The position numbers and the translations under genes are program-made. This document shows positions 25,199 through 34,213 of a stretch of 64,000 nucleotides of DNA, piece by piece. The DNA comes from Streptomyces sp. WAC 01529. Lineage in GTDB: Bacteria > Actinomycetota > Actinomycetes > Streptomycetales > Streptomycetaceae. How positions within the stretch are numbered: the stretch's first letter is position 1; the number at the start of each line of letters is the position of its first letter. The stretch is from NCBI RefSeq assembly GCF_003945545.1, contig NZ_CP029617.1:5193001-5257000 (forward strand), read 5' to 3'. Under the pieces are notes generated by a model, which made no database searches, was not told where the DNA came from, and saw only the letters and a list, made by a program, of their open reading frames with translations.

Positions 25199-25881
25199 AT
25201 GACCCGCTCCATGTCGCGCGACCTGCCGTCGCGCACGACGATCTCGCGGTCGGAGTAGGCGGCGACGCGGGTCTCGTGGGTGACCAGGACGACGGCGGCG
25301 TTGGTGGAGCGGGCGGCGTCGGTCAGCAGTTCCATCACGCGCTCGCCGTTGAGGGAGTCCAGGGCGCCGGTCGGCTCGTCGGCGAAGACCACGCGCGGGC
25401 TCGTGGCGAGCGCGCGGGCCACGGCGACGCGCTGGCCCTGGCCGCCGGAGACCTCACCGGGCCGCTTGGCGGCGACGTCGTCGACCTCCAGGCGCTCCAT
25501 CCAGGTACGGGCGGTCGCCTCGGCCTCCTTGCGCCGCGCGCCGTTCAGCCGCAGCGGAAGGGCGACGTTCTCGACGCAGGTCAGCTCCGGCACGAGCTGG
25601 CCGAACTGGAAGACGAACCCGAACTCGCTGCGGCGCAGCGCGCTCAGGGCGGAGTCCGGCATGCCGGTCAGCTCGCGGCCGTCGTAGGTGATGGAGCCCT
25701 CGTCGGGGCGGACGATCCCGGCGAGGCAGTGCAGCAGGGTCGACTTGCCGGAGCCCGAGGGGCCCATGACGGCGACGACCTCGCCGGGGTGGATGGAGAA
25801 GGCCGCGCCGTCGAGCGCGGTGGTGGGGCCGTAGGCCTTGCGGAGTCCGTGGGCCGTGAGGAGGGAGCCTGCGGGGGTCAT
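25195..25881 (-). CDS. ABC transporter ATP-binding protein (LolD/MacB type)
   Basis: 228 residues. Walker A is GPSGSGKST (40-48), the signature is VSGGQGQRVAVARALA, Walker B is VVFADEPTGALD and the H-loop lies in VVLVTHETRVA. All catalytic residues are present. DEPTGALDS is typical of the MacB/LolD/FtsE class that works with FtsX-like permeases. It sits between the PadR gene (4-bp overlap) and the permease gene (4-bp overlap), so the three genes are translationally coupled. Confidence 0.93.
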   Translation of the reverse strand: MTPAGSLLTAHGLRKAYGPTTALDGAAFSIHPGEVVAVMGPSGSGKSTLLHCLAGIVRPDEGSITYDGRELTGMPDSALSALRRSEFGFVFQFGQLVPELTCVENVALPLRLNGARRKEAEATARTWMERLEVDDVAAKRPGEVSGGQGQRVAVARALATSPRVVFADEPTGALDSLNGERVMELLTDAARSTNAAVVLVTHETRVAAYSDREIVVRDGRSRDMERVI

Positions 25882-26405
25882 GCGGAGCGCACCTCCTGGG
25901 CGAGCTTGCCGAGGCGTGCGGCGGCCAGCTCCAGCCAGCGCAGATCGGCTTCGAGGTGGAAGAGCGCGTGGTCGCAGATGAGCTGGTCGGCGAGGTCGCC
26001 CTTGCGCTTGCGGTCGGTGAGGATGCGCATCAGGCGCAGATGCTCGGCGCGCTGGACATCGAGGAGTTCGGCGGCGTCGCGGCCGGTGAGGAGCGCGAGG
26101 ACGACCTTGGTGTAGAGGGTCGACTGGAGGTAGGGCTCGGGCTTCTCCGGGGTGGCGAGCCAGCGCTGGACGTCCGTGACGCCGGCGTCGGTGATCGCGT
26201 ACCGCTTGCGCTCGGGGCCGCCGCCCGCCTCTATGCCGTCGACCTCGACGAGGCCGTTCTTCAGCAGCCGGGACATGGTCGAGTAGACCTGCCCGTAGTG
26301 CAGGGGCTTGTCGTGCCCGAACTTCTCGTCGAAGGCGCGCTTGAGGTCGTAGCCGTGCCGGGGGCCCGACTCCAGGAGACCCAGAAGGGTGTGGCCAATG
26401 GACAT
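25878..26405 (-). CDS. PadR-family transcriptional regulator
   Basis: 175 residues from MSIGHTLLGLLESG (ATG at 26405). The frame continues 14 codons upstream, but that part is the operator region. The PadR winged helix (about 1-85) is clear: GPRHGYDLKRAFDEKFG, LHYGQVYSTMSRLLKNGLVEVDGIEAGGGPERKRYAITDAG. The C-terminal Vir-like helical dimerisation domain follows (about 95-175). It is the first gene of the padR-ATPase-permease operon. PadR proteins usually repress neighbouring exporters until a toxic ligand binds. Confidence 0.92.
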   Translation of the reverse strand: MSIGHTLLGLLESGPRHGYDLKRAFDEKFGHDKPLHYGQVYSTMSRLLKNGLVEVDGIEAGGGPERKRYAITDAGVTDVQRWLATPEKPEPYLQSTLYTKVVLALLTGRDAAELLDVQRAEHLRLMRILTDRKRKGDLADQLICDHALFHLEADLRWLELAAARLGKLAQEVRSA

Positions 26406-26424
26406 GGCCCGCAGTCTACACGGT

Positions 26425-26447
26425 GTGTATACGTGCCGTGTATACAC
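26425..26447 (-). promoter_or_regulatory. Probable PadR operator (paired GTGTATAC boxes)
   Basis: Two copies of GTGTATAC, 13 bp apart (26425-26432 and 26438-26445). The second extends to the perfect 10-bp palindrome GTGTATACAC (26438-26447). They lie 20-42 bp upstream of the padR start, where PadR autorepression sites with TGTATA-type motifs are expected. Confidence 0.65.
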
Positions 26448-26682
26448 CCGGTGAGGAGTGCAGGAGTTCGAAAAGGGGGCAACCTTCCAGGGCCTGAAAC
26501 GGTCGGTTCCTTAGGGGCGGGTGCTCATTGTCACGTCCGGAAAAGACCGGATCGGATGACCTTTGTCCCTAGGTGCGGTGTTAGTTTCATGAGCTGACTT
26601 AGCCACCAGCGCCTTGCCAGTGAGAAGACGAGACGTACGAGAAGTACGGGTCGTACGAGACGGAAGCGGAGCACTCTCAGTC

Positions 26683-28938
26683 ATGGGCCGAGCCGAAGAA
26701 CGACAAGCGCGGCAGCGCGGTGCCCGCCGGGCAGCGCGCGGGCGCCCGTCCGGCGGCAAGCGCACCGGCATACGCCGCTTCTTCACCTGGAAGAAGCTCC
26801 TCGGGACGTTCTTCGGGTTCTGCCTGCTCGGCATGCTCGGTTTCGTGATCCTCTACATGGTCGTCGACATCCCCGAGGGGAACGCCGCGGCGAAGATGCA
26901 GAGCAACGTCTACCGGTACAGCAACGGCGACGTGATCGCCAGGACCGGCGACGTGAACCGCGAGATCGTCGACCTGGCCAAGGTCCCCGAGGACGTCCAG
27001 AAGACCTTCGTCGCGGCCGAGAACAAGTCCTTCTACAAGGACGAGGGCATCGACTTCAAGGGCACCGCCCGCGGTGTGCTCAACACGGTGACCGGCAAGG
27101 GCAAGCAGGGCGGCTCGACGATCACCCAGCAGTACGTGAAGAACTACTACCTCAGCCAGGACCAGACCGTCAGCCGCAAGCTGCAGGAGCTGGTCATCTC
27201 GCTGAAGGTGGACCGCCAGAAGAGCAAGGACGACATCCTCGCGGGCTACATCAACACCAGCTACTACGGCCGCGGCGCCTACGGCATCCAGGCCGCCGCC
27301 CAGGCCTACTACGGCATCGACGCCAAGAAGCTGGACGTCGCGCAGGGCGCCTACCTCGCCGCCCTCCTCCAGGCCCCGAGCCAGTACGACTGGACCTCCG
27401 CCACGGCGACCGGCAGGAAGCTGGTCAAGCAGCGCTGGAACTACGTACTCGACAACATGGTCGAGGAGGGCTGGCTCGACTCGGGCAAGCGCGCGGACCT
27501 CGCCTTCCCCAAGCCCGAGACGCCCAAGGCCCCGCCCGGCCGCGAGGGGCAGATCGGCTACCTCGTCGACGAGGCCAAGCGCGAGGTGCTGCGCGACAGC
27601 GGGCTGAGCGAGGCCGAGTTCGAGGCCGGCGGCTACACCGTCACGCTGAACATCGACCCGAAGAAGCAGAAGCAGCTCGAGAAGGCCGTCGACAGGAAGC
27701 TCAACGACAAGCTCGACCGGAAGAAGAACAAGGCGGACGCCCGGGTCCAGGCGGGCGCGGCCTCCGTCGACCCGAAGACCGGCAAGGTCCTCGCCATGTA
27801 CGGCGGCGAGGACTACGTGAAGCACTTCACGAACAACGCCACCCGCCGCGACTACCAGTCGGCCTCCACCTTCAAGCCGCTGATCCTCGCCGCCGCCCTC
27901 GAACAGGGCGCCACGACCCAGGACGGCAAGCCGATCACGGCGGGCACGATCTACGACGGCACCAGCGAGCGCCCGGTCAAGGGCAGCGAGGTCGGCTTCG
28001 CGCCGCCGAACGAGGACGACGTCAACTACGGCCCCGTCACCGTTCAGAAGGCGATGAACAAGTCCATCAACTCCGTCTTCGCGCAGATGGGCGTGGACGT
28101 CGGGATGCCCAAGGTGATGGAGATGGCGGGCAAGCTCGGCATGGACGTCGAGGGCCTGCCCGCCGTGCCCGCCCAGACGCTCGGCTCCATGGGCGCGAGC
28201 CCGCTGGAGATGGCGGGCGTGTACGCCACGCTCGACAACCACGGCAAGAAGGTCACCCCCGCCCTGGTCGGCTCCGTCGAGCACAAGGACCGCACGATCG
28301 ACCTGCCCGACCCGATCGGCGACCAGGTCGTCAAGCGCGGCACCGCCGACTCGCTGACCTCCGTCCTGACCGGCGTGGTCGACGACGGCACCGGCCACGC
28401 CGTGCGCAACCCCGTGCAGGACGTGGCCGGCAAGACCGGCACCTCCGACGACAACAAGTCGGCCTGGTTCACCGGCTACACGCCGAAGCTGGTCACCTCC
28501 GTGGGCCTCTTCGGCGAGGGCGCCCCCGGCACGCCGGAGAAGAACAAGCAGGTCTCCATGAGGGGCGCGGGCGGTCTGCCGCGCGTCGACGGCGGCAGCT
28601 TCCCCGCCGAGATCTGGGCGGCGTACACCTTCGACGCGATGGGCGCGCCGAGCAAGTTCGACCTCGACACGGACATGGGCGCGGCCATCGCGCCGCCCCC
28701 GGAGCCGACGAAGTCGCAGGCGCCCAAGGAGCCGTCGAGCACGCCGTCGAAGCCGGAGAAGGACCCCTCGTCCAAGCCGCCGACGCAGTCGCCGTCGTCC
28801 AAGCCCCCGACGCAGTCGCCGTCGTCCAAGCCGCCGACGCAGTCCCCGTCGTCGAAGCCGCCGACGCAGGAGCCGGACCCCACGCACACGATCGAGATCC
28901 CCGACGACCCCGATGACCGCGTGCCCGGCAGGGACTGA
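26683..28938 (+). CDS. Class A penicillin-binding protein (transglycosylase/transpeptidase)
   Basis: 751 residues from ATG 26683 (GGAAGCGGAG upstream); a TTG 23 codons earlier is less likely. A basic cytosolic tail and one membrane anchor (about 41-61) precede the glycosyltransferase domain, with catalytic Glu113 in AAENKSFYKDEGID and QGGSTITQQYVKN. The transpeptidase domain has SxxK at 395-398 (STFK), SxN at 461-463 and KTGT near 585. Both activities appear intact, so it should polymerise and cross-link peptidoglycan outside the membrane. The C-terminal ~70 residues are a Pro/Ser/Lys-rich tail with four SPSSKPPTQ repeats, probably a cell-wall-spanning spacer. A strong terminator follows. Confidence 0.94.
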   Translation: MGRAEERQARQRGARRAARGRPSGGKRTGIRRFFTWKKLLGTFFGFCLLGMLGFVILYMVVDIPEGNAAAKMQSNVYRYSNGDVIARTGDVNREIVDLAKVPEDVQKTFVAAENKSFYKDEGIDFKGTARGVLNTVTGKGKQGGSTITQQYVKNYYLSQDQTVSRKLQELVISLKVDRQKSKDDILAGYINTSYYGRGAYGIQAAAQAYYGIDAKKLDVAQGAYLAALLQAPSQYDWTSATATGRKLVKQRWNYVLDNMVEEGWLDSGKRADLAFPKPETPKAPPGREGQIGYLVDEAKREVLRDSGLSEAEFEAGGYTVTLNIDPKKQKQLEKAVDRKLNDKLDRKKNKADARVQAGAASVDPKTGKVLAMYGGEDYVKHFTNNATRRDYQSASTFKPLILAAALEQGATTQDGKPITAGTIYDGTSERPVKGSEVGFAPPNEDDVNYGPVTVQKAMNKSINSVFAQMGVDVGMPKVMEMAGKLGMDVEGLPAVPAQTLGSMGASPLEMAGVYATLDNHGKKVTPALVGSVEHKDRTIDLPDPIGDQVVKRGTADSLTSVLTGVVDDGTGHAVRNPVQDVAGKTGTSDDNKSAWFTGYTPKLVTSVGLFGEGAPGTPEKNKQVSMRGAGGLPRVDGGSFPAEIWAAYTFDAMGAPSKFDLDTDMGAAIAPPPEPTKSQAPKEPSSTPSKPEKDPSSKPPTQSPSSKPPTQSPSSKPPTQSPSSKPPTQEPDPTHTIEIPDDPDDRVPGRD
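28768..28869 (+). repeat. 27-bp tandem repeat in the penicillin-binding protein tail
   Basis: Three full and one partial copy of a 27-bp unit starting TCGTCCAAGCCGCCGACGCA, differing by single bases. Each encodes SSKPPTQSP. The repeat is in frame, so copy number can vary without breaking the protein. Confidence 0.9.
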
Positions 28939-28951
28939 CGGGGCTCGCGCC

Positions 28952-29003
28952 CACACGAGAGGCGCCCGGAACCGCGATGGTTCCGGGCGCCTCTCGTCGT
29001 GTG
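28952..29003. terminator. Bidirectional terminator between penicillin-binding protein and SpoIIE-type phosphatase genes
   Basis: A long hairpin (28952-28973 with 28979-29003, one small bulge) between the two convergent stop codons. Confidence 0.85.
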
Positions 29004-29014
29004 CGGCTCCGGCT

Positions 29015-31105
29015 CTAGCTCCGGTTCAGTTCGAACCAGACGACCTTTCCCGTGCTCAGCCGTGTCGCGCCCCACCGCCGGGCCATCTTGTTGACCAGGT
29101 AGAGCCCGCGGCCGCCCTCGTCCGTGGCGCGCGCCTGGCGCAGGCGGGGCAGTTGCGGGACGTCGTCGCCGACCTCGCAGCGCAGCACGTCCGTACGCAG
29201 CAGCCGCAGCGTGATCGGCCGCGACGCGTACCGCACGGCGTTCGTCACCACCTCGCTGACCAGCAGCTCCACCGAGTCGGTCATCTCCTCCAGGCCCCAG
29301 CGCACCAGCGCGCTGCGGGCCAGCCTGCGGGCGCGGGACGGGGTGGCGTTCTCCGGCTCCAGGAACCAGTACGCCACATCGCTCGGCGCGATGCCGTCGA
29401 AGCGGGCGGCGAGCAGCGCGATGTCGTCGTCCCGGTCGCCGGGACCGAGCATGTCGAGGACCTCGTCGCAGAGCGCCTCCAGGGGCGGCGGGTGGTCCGG
29501 GCCCGTCAACTGGGCCGTCGCGGCGAGCCGTTCGCGCAGCTGCTCTATGCCGGTCCACACATCGCGCAGCCGGGACTCGACGAGCCCGTCCGTGTACAGG
29601 AGCAGGGTCGCGCCCGCGGGGGCGTCCAGCTCCACGGCCTCGAAGTCCACGCCGCCCACGCCGATCGGCGCGCCCGGCGGCACGCGCAGCACCTCCGCGC
29701 GGCCGCCCAGATGCAGCAGCACGGGCGGCGGGTGACCGGCGTTGGCGATGGTGATGCGGTGCGAGACCGGGTCGTAGACCGCGTACAGGCAGGTCGCCAT
29801 GCGGTCGGAGCCGAGCCGCTGCGCCTGCTCGTCCAGGTGGTGCAGGACCTCCTGGGGCGGCAGGTCGAGCCCCGCGAGGGTCTGCGCGGTCGTCCGCAGC
29901 TGGCCCATGATCGCCGCCGAGGTCATGGAGTGCCCCATGACGTCACCGACGACCAGGGCGACGCGGCTGCCCGGCAGCGGGATCGCGTCGTACCAGTCGC
30001 CGCCGACCCGGGCCGTCTCGGCCGCGGGGAGGTAGCGCGAGGCGAGCCGCACACCGGTCGGGCGCGGCAGCGTCTCGGGCAGCATCGTGCGCTGCAACTC
30101 GTCGGCGATGTACGCTTCGCGGCCGTACAGGACGGCCTTGTCGATGCCGAGCGCGCTGTGCGTGGCCAGCTGGGCGGCGACCAGCAGGTCGTCCGCCTCG
30201 AACGCGGGGCGCTCCGGGCGGCGCAGGAACACGGCCGCGCCGATCACCCTGCGGCGCCCGCGCAACGGCGCGAGGACGGCCCGCTGCCCCGCGGGCACGG
30301 TCCGCCCCTCGCCGAGCAGTTCGCGCAGGGCCGCCCGCGCCGCCGCCGAGTCCGCGAAGACCGGACGCACCCCGCGCAGCACCTCGGCGAGCGCGCCGCC
30401 CTGCCGCACCTCGCACAGCTCGGCGGTCCCCGTCACATCGGTGATGTCGGGCGGCACCACCTGGAGTGAGGTCAGCGTGCCGCCGTCGGTGTCCGGCTCC
30501 TCGGCGCCCTCCTCGATGGAGCGCAGCCGGTCCGTGCGGCGCAGCCGCAGCACCAGGGGGCCGGTGGGCCGCTCGTCGCCGACGGGCAGCGGGTCGCGCA
30601 GATAGACCAGGATCGCGTCGGAGAACGTCGGGACCGTGGCCCGGCACAGGCCCATCACGATCTCGTCGAGGTCGATGCCGCGCGCGATGCGCCGGGTCGC
30701 GGCGCCCACGAAGCGCAGCCGGTCGCCGTCGCGCCGCATCGCCACGGGTCCGGCGTCCGGCGGCCGCGGCCGGCCGGTGCGCCGCTCCTCGCCGCCCGGC
30801 GGCCCCTCGGGCGGCCCCGGCTGCGCGGGCACGCCCTCGGGCGCGGGGCGCGGCCGGCCCGGGTCGGGCTCGGAGGCGGACGGCTGGGAATGCTCACTGG
30901 TCGGCGGCACCGATGCTCCCGGGGATGTGTCACGCGCACCCTGTGGCGTCTCGGGGGAACGCAGCAGCGCCCCGCGGGGATCCGCGGGGGCGGTCGGCCG
31001 GGCAGCTGGTGCCTCGCGACCCTCGTGGGGGGTGAGGTGCTCCGTCACGCGTTTCGAATCCGTCCGTCCGGGGCTGCGCGCCGTGCGCGCCGTCCAGCGT
31101 TGCAC
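29015..31105 (-). CDS. GAF-SpoIIE phosphatase-HATPase protein
   Basis: 696 residues from GTG at 31105 (another GTG at VTEHLTPHEG, 31048, is possible). The Pro/Glu-rich N-terminus (1-120) is disordered-looking. A GAF-like sensor domain spans about 130-310 (RIARGIDLDEIVMGLC...AAVFLRRPE). The PP2C/SpoIIE domain (about 335-545) has the metal-binding Asp motifs VGGDWYDAIPL, VGDVMGHSMTSAAIMGQLR, YTDGLVE and GDRDDDIALLAAR. A C-terminal HATPase_c/RsbW-like domain (about 570-690) has VSEVVTNAVRYAS and DEGGRGLYLVNKMA. Such proteins control anti-sigma/anti-anti-sigma partners. It starts 5 bp after the stop of the upstream methyltransferase gene. Confidence 0.92.
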   Translation of the reverse strand: MQRWTARTARSPGRTDSKRVTEHLTPHEGREAPAARPTAPADPRGALLRSPETPQGARDTSPGASVPPTSEHSQPSASEPDPGRPRPAPEGVPAQPGPPEGPPGGEERRTGRPRPPDAGPVAMRRDGDRLRFVGAATRRIARGIDLDEIVMGLCRATVPTFSDAILVYLRDPLPVGDERPTGPLVLRLRRTDRLRSIEEGAEEPDTDGGTLTSLQVVPPDITDVTGTAELCEVRQGGALAEVLRGVRPVFADSAAARAALRELLGEGRTVPAGQRAVLAPLRGRRRVIGAAVFLRRPERPAFEADDLLVAAQLATHSALGIDKAVLYGREAYIADELQRTMLPETLPRPTGVRLASRYLPAAETARVGGDWYDAIPLPGSRVALVVGDVMGHSMTSAAIMGQLRTTAQTLAGLDLPPQEVLHHLDEQAQRLGSDRMATCLYAVYDPVSHRITIANAGHPPPVLLHLGGRAEVLRVPPGAPIGVGGVDFEAVELDAPAGATLLLYTDGLVESRLRDVWTGIEQLRERLAATAQLTGPDHPPPLEALCDEVLDMLGPGDRDDDIALLAARFDGIAPSDVAYWFLEPENATPSRARRLARSALVRWGLEEMTDSVELLVSEVVTNAVRYASRPITLRLLRTDVLRCEVGDDVPQLPRLRQARATDEGGRGLYLVNKMARRWGATRLSTGKVVWFELNRS

Positions 31106-31110
31106 GTCGC

Positions 31111-31752
31111 TCAGCCGCGTCGGCAGTGCAGAAAGACCTGATGTTCCGGTGGTACGTCGGTGCTCGCGGGGGCGTACGAGTACGTGTCCTCGCCGGTGAT
31201 CTCGAAACCGGCGTCCCGCACGACCTGCCGCAGTTCGTCCCGCAGGTAACCCGATACCCGGATCGTGTGCCCCAGGAACGGAATCGCCGCGTCGTCGAGG
31301 TCGGCCTCGACCATCGACAGCTCCATCAGGCCTCCCGGCCGCAGCAGGCCGTGCAGCCGCCGCAGCGCCCCGGGGATCTCCGGGCGCGGCAGCATCAGCA
31401 GCGCGAAGAAGCAGGCGATGCCGTCGAACCGGCCGATTCCGTGCGGGCCGTCGGCTGCCAGGTCCGCGATGTCGATCTGCCGGAACTCAGCCCCCGGGAC
31501 GTTCTTTTCGGCCAGGGCCAGCATGCCCGCCGAGATGTCCGTGCCGAGGACGGAGTGACCCTTCTCGGCCAATTGCAGAGCGGTGGGCAGACCCGTGCCG
31601 CAGCCCACGTCGAGCACCCGGGAACCGGGTGCGAGCGCCTCGGCGAGAAGACGTCCCGCGGCGAGCTGACCCTCCTTGTGGGGGAAGGCCTCGTCATAGT
31701 GCCGCCCGATGGCGTCAAAGGCCTCGGCCTGGCCCCTGCGGTCCTCGCTCAC
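31111..31752 (-). CDS. SAM-dependent methyltransferase
   Basis: 213 residues with a complete class I methyltransferase core: VLDVGCGTGLPTALQLAEKGHSVLGTDIS (motif I and the acidic loop), RFDGIACFFALLMLPR (motif II) and GLLRPGGLMELSMVEAD (motif III). The small-molecule-type fold (ubiE/biotin-synthesis class) suggests a metabolite substrate. It is the first gene of a two-gene unit with the SpoIIE-type phosphatase gene (5-bp gap), an unusual pairing whose meaning is unclear. Confidence 0.88.
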   Translation of the reverse strand: MSEDRRGQAEAFDAIGRHYDEAFPHKEGQLAAGRLLAEALAPGSRVLDVGCGTGLPTALQLAEKGHSVLGTDISAGMLALAEKNVPGAEFRQIDIADLAADGPHGIGRFDGIACFFALLMLPRPEIPGALRRLHGLLRPGGLMELSMVEADLDDAAIPFLGHTIRVSGYLRDELRQVVRDAGFEITGEDTYSYAPASTDVPPEHQVFLHCRRG

Positions 31753-31868
31753 GTTCTGCCGCCCTTCAATGACTTCCTGTCAGACAGCGCGCGGACTCTC
31801 GGAGTTGTCGCTGTGCGCCCTTGCGGAGGACGATCCTACGTTTGAACCACGGGGGCGCATCAAGGGTC

Positions 31869-32558
31869 TCATGAGGACACATGCGCGGGCGTACGGTCCC
31901 AGTCATCCGGAAGGGGTGGTACGACCCAGGACGGATCGGGACGCCAGTGTTGCCAGCCGTCCGAAAACGGTGCCCCCCAGGCGTCGATCACGTCAAGGGC
32001 GGCCCGCCCGGCGGCACGTACGTCAGCGGCCTTTTCCGCGTCCATCAGACCCACCCGCAGGGCCTCGGCGAACTCGTCCTCGTCGTGCCAGCGCCAGCTG
32101 CCGTCGGGGCGCACGGAGATGTCCAGAAAGTGATCCTCGGAATCCACGCCGTCCGACCAGCGGGCGCGCGGTTCCTCCAGGTTCACGTACCAGTTCTTGA
32201 ACCGCCAGCCCGGCTCCCAGAAGAGCCAGACCGACCACGGGTCGCCGGGGCGGGCCAGTTTCAGGACGCCGGTGCCGAACCAGCGGTCCCTGCGGACCGT
32301 GCGCGGCTTGGTGTAGCGGGTGGCCAGGGGCTCGTGGTGCAGGGGGGTTCCGTCGGCCAGCACCGGCTTGACGCATTCGGTGCCGGGCGCCATCCAGACG
32401 GCGAGCAGCTCCTCGCTGTCCTGGACGACGGTGACGGGACGGCAGATGTGCACGTGGTCCCCGGCGTTCTCCCGGTACCGCCACAGGATGTGGTCGCCGG
32501 GGGCCCACCGGGCCGCCGCACCGTCACCGTCCGTCGTCTTCCCGTCGAGGTCTGTCAT
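31869..32558 (-). CDS. DUF402 domain protein (FomD-like)
   Basis: 229 residues. The DUF402 core is visible: WAPGDHILWRYRENAGDHVHICRPVTVVQD, LAVWMAPGTECVKPV, WFWEPGWRFKNWYVNLEEPRARWSDGVDSEDHFLDISVRPDGSWRWHDEDEFAEAL. The conserved acidic residues after YVNLEEP match the metal-dependent phosphohydrolase site of FomD, which hydrolyses nucleoside diphosphate-linked compounds. No fosfomycin-type genes lie nearby, so a housekeeping role is more likely. Cytosolic. Confidence 0.83.
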   Translation of the reverse strand: MTDLDGKTTDGDGAAARWAPGDHILWRYRENAGDHVHICRPVTVVQDSEELLAVWMAPGTECVKPVLADGTPLHHEPLATRYTKPRTVRRDRWFGTGVLKLARPGDPWSVWLFWEPGWRFKNWYVNLEEPRARWSDGVDSEDHFLDISVRPDGSWRWHDEDEFAEALRVGLMDAEKAADVRAAGRAALDVIDAWGAPFSDGWQHWRPDPSWVVPPLPDDWDRTPAHVSS

Positions 32559-32593
32559 GGACAGATATTAGACGCCCCTCCTGTGCCGGCCCC

Positions 32594-32640
32594 GGGGGTC
32601 AGCGGAGTCCCCGGGGTCACCGGGGTCACCGGGGAGCCGT
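32594..32640 (-). repeat. CCGGGGTCA 9-bp tandem repeats beyond the fumC stop
   Basis: Three to four imperfect copies of CCGGGGTCA(C) between the fumC stop and the DUF402 gene. Intergenic, no coding role; may form weak GC hairpins. Confidence 0.5.
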
Positions 32641-34091
32641 CACGCCTGGGGGCGCGTCATGCGCAGTACGTCCAGTGCCTCGTCCAGCTGCTCCCGGGTG
32701 AGGTCGCCCCGGTCGACGTAGCCGGACTCCAGAACGACCTCGCGGATCGTCTTGCGCTCGGCCAGGGACCTCTTGGCGACCTTCGCCGCCTCCTCGTAGC
32801 CGATGTACTTGTTGAGCGGCGTCACGACGGACGGCGACGACTCGGCGTACTCCCTGGCGCGTTCGCGGTTGGCGGTGATGCCGTCGACGGTCCGGTCGGC
32901 GAGCAGGCGGGAGACGTTGGCGAGCAGCCGGATCGACTCCAGTACGTTCTTGCCGATCACCGGAAGCATGACGTTCAGCTCGAAGTTGCCCGCGGCGCCC
33001 GCCGCCGCGACCGTCGCGTCGTTGCCGGTGACCTGCGCCGCGACCATCAGCGCGGCCTCCGGGATGACCGGGTTCACCTTGCCCGGCATGATCGACGAAC
33101 CGGGCTGGAGGTCGGGGAGGTTGATCTCGGCGAGGCCGGTGCGCGGACCCGACGCCATCCACCGCAGATCGTTGGCGATCTTGGTCAGGCCCACGCCGAT
33201 GGTCCGCAGCTGCCCGCTGGTCTCGACGATGCCGTCCCGCGCGCCCTGCGCCTCGAAGTGGTCGCGCGCCTCGGTCAGCGGCAGCCCCGTGGCCCGCGCC
33301 ACCTCGGCGATGACGGCCGCGGAGAAGCCGGGTGGGGTGTTGATGCCGGTGCCCACGGCCGTGCCGCCGAGCGGCAGTTCGGCCAGGCGCGGCAGGGAGG
33401 CCTTCAGGCGCTCGACGCCGTACCGCACCTGGGCCGCGTACCCGCCGAACTCCTGGCCGAGGGTGACCGGGGTGGCGTCCATCAGATGCGTACGCCCCGA
33501 CTTCACGACGTCCGCGAACTCCTCGGCCTTGCGCTCCAGGGCGGCGGCGAGGTGTTCGAGGGCCGGGATCAGATCGCCGGTGACCGCGCTCGTCGCCGCG
33601 ATGTGGATCGAGGACGGGAAGACGTCGTTCGAGGACTGCGAGGCGTTGACGTGGTCGTTGGGGTGTACGTCACGGCCGAGCCGCTCCGTCGCGAGCGTGG
33701 CGAGGACCTCGTTCGTGTTCATGTTCGACGAGGTGCCGGAGCCGGTCTGGAAGACGTCCACGGGGAAGTGCGCGTCCCAGCGCCCGTCGGCGACCTCGGC
33801 CGCCGCCTCCGCGATGGCGCCGGCGATGTCCTTGTCGAGCACGCCCAGCTCCGCGTTCACCTTGGCGGCGGCCGATTTGATCTGGGCGAGGGCGGCGATG
33901 TGGGCCCGCTCCAGGCGCTGGCCCGAGATGGGGAAGTTCTCCACCGCGCGCTGGGTCTGGGCACGCCACTTGGCGTGTGCGGGCACCCGCACCTCACCCA
34001 TGGAGTCGTGCTCGGTCCGGTACCCGCCGGTGCTGCTGCCGGTGTCGATCCCGGTGCTGCCGGTGCGGTCGTCGCTGGCGTCGCTGGTCAT
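32640..34091 (-). CDS. fumC: Class II fumarate hydratase
   Basis: 483 residues, matching class II (iron-independent) fumarases of the aspartase/fumarase superfamily. The signature GSSIMPGKVNPV (catalytic Ser loop) is intact, as are GSGTSSNMNTNEV, SQSSNDVFPSSIHIAA and GRTHLMDATPVTLGQEF. It interconverts fumarate and malate in the TCA cycle as a cytosolic tetramer. An N-terminal Ser/Thr-rich extension of about 20 residues precedes the core. A second, unrelated fumarase (class I) lies 1.8 kb away, so the strain has iron-free and iron-sulfur versions side by side. Confidence 0.96.
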   Translation of the reverse strand: MTSDASDDRTGSTGIDTGSSTGGYRTEHDSMGEVRVPAHAKWRAQTQRAVENFPISGQRLERAHIAALAQIKSAAAKVNAELGVLDKDIAGAIAEAAAEVADGRWDAHFPVDVFQTGSGTSSNMNTNEVLATLATERLGRDVHPNDHVNASQSSNDVFPSSIHIAATSAVTGDLIPALEHLAAALERKAEEFADVVKSGRTHLMDATPVTLGQEFGGYAAQVRYGVERLKASLPRLAELPLGGTAVGTGINTPPGFSAAVIAEVARATGLPLTEARDHFEAQGARDGIVETSGQLRTIGVGLTKIANDLRWMASGPRTGLAEINLPDLQPGSSIMPGKVNPVIPEAALMVAAQVTGNDATVAAAGAAGNFELNVMLPVIGKNVLESIRLLANVSRLLADRTVDGITANRERAREYAESSPSVVTPLNKYIGYEEAAKVAKRSLAERKTIREVVLESGYVDRGDLTREQLDEALDVLRMTRPQA

Positions 34092-34213
34092 GCCCTGAAC
34101 CTACCTCTCCGCTCAAACCCCGTGAAAAGTTGAGCACTTGTCTTGTTCCAGGTATTCCCAAGCCTGCTACCCACCAGTAAAAACCCTGGGTAACACCACA
34201 CCGGGGAGGCGCA

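Noticed and set aside
28768..28869. CRISPR array in the penicillin-binding protein gene
   Set aside because: A coding tandem repeat without spacers, in frame with the protein.
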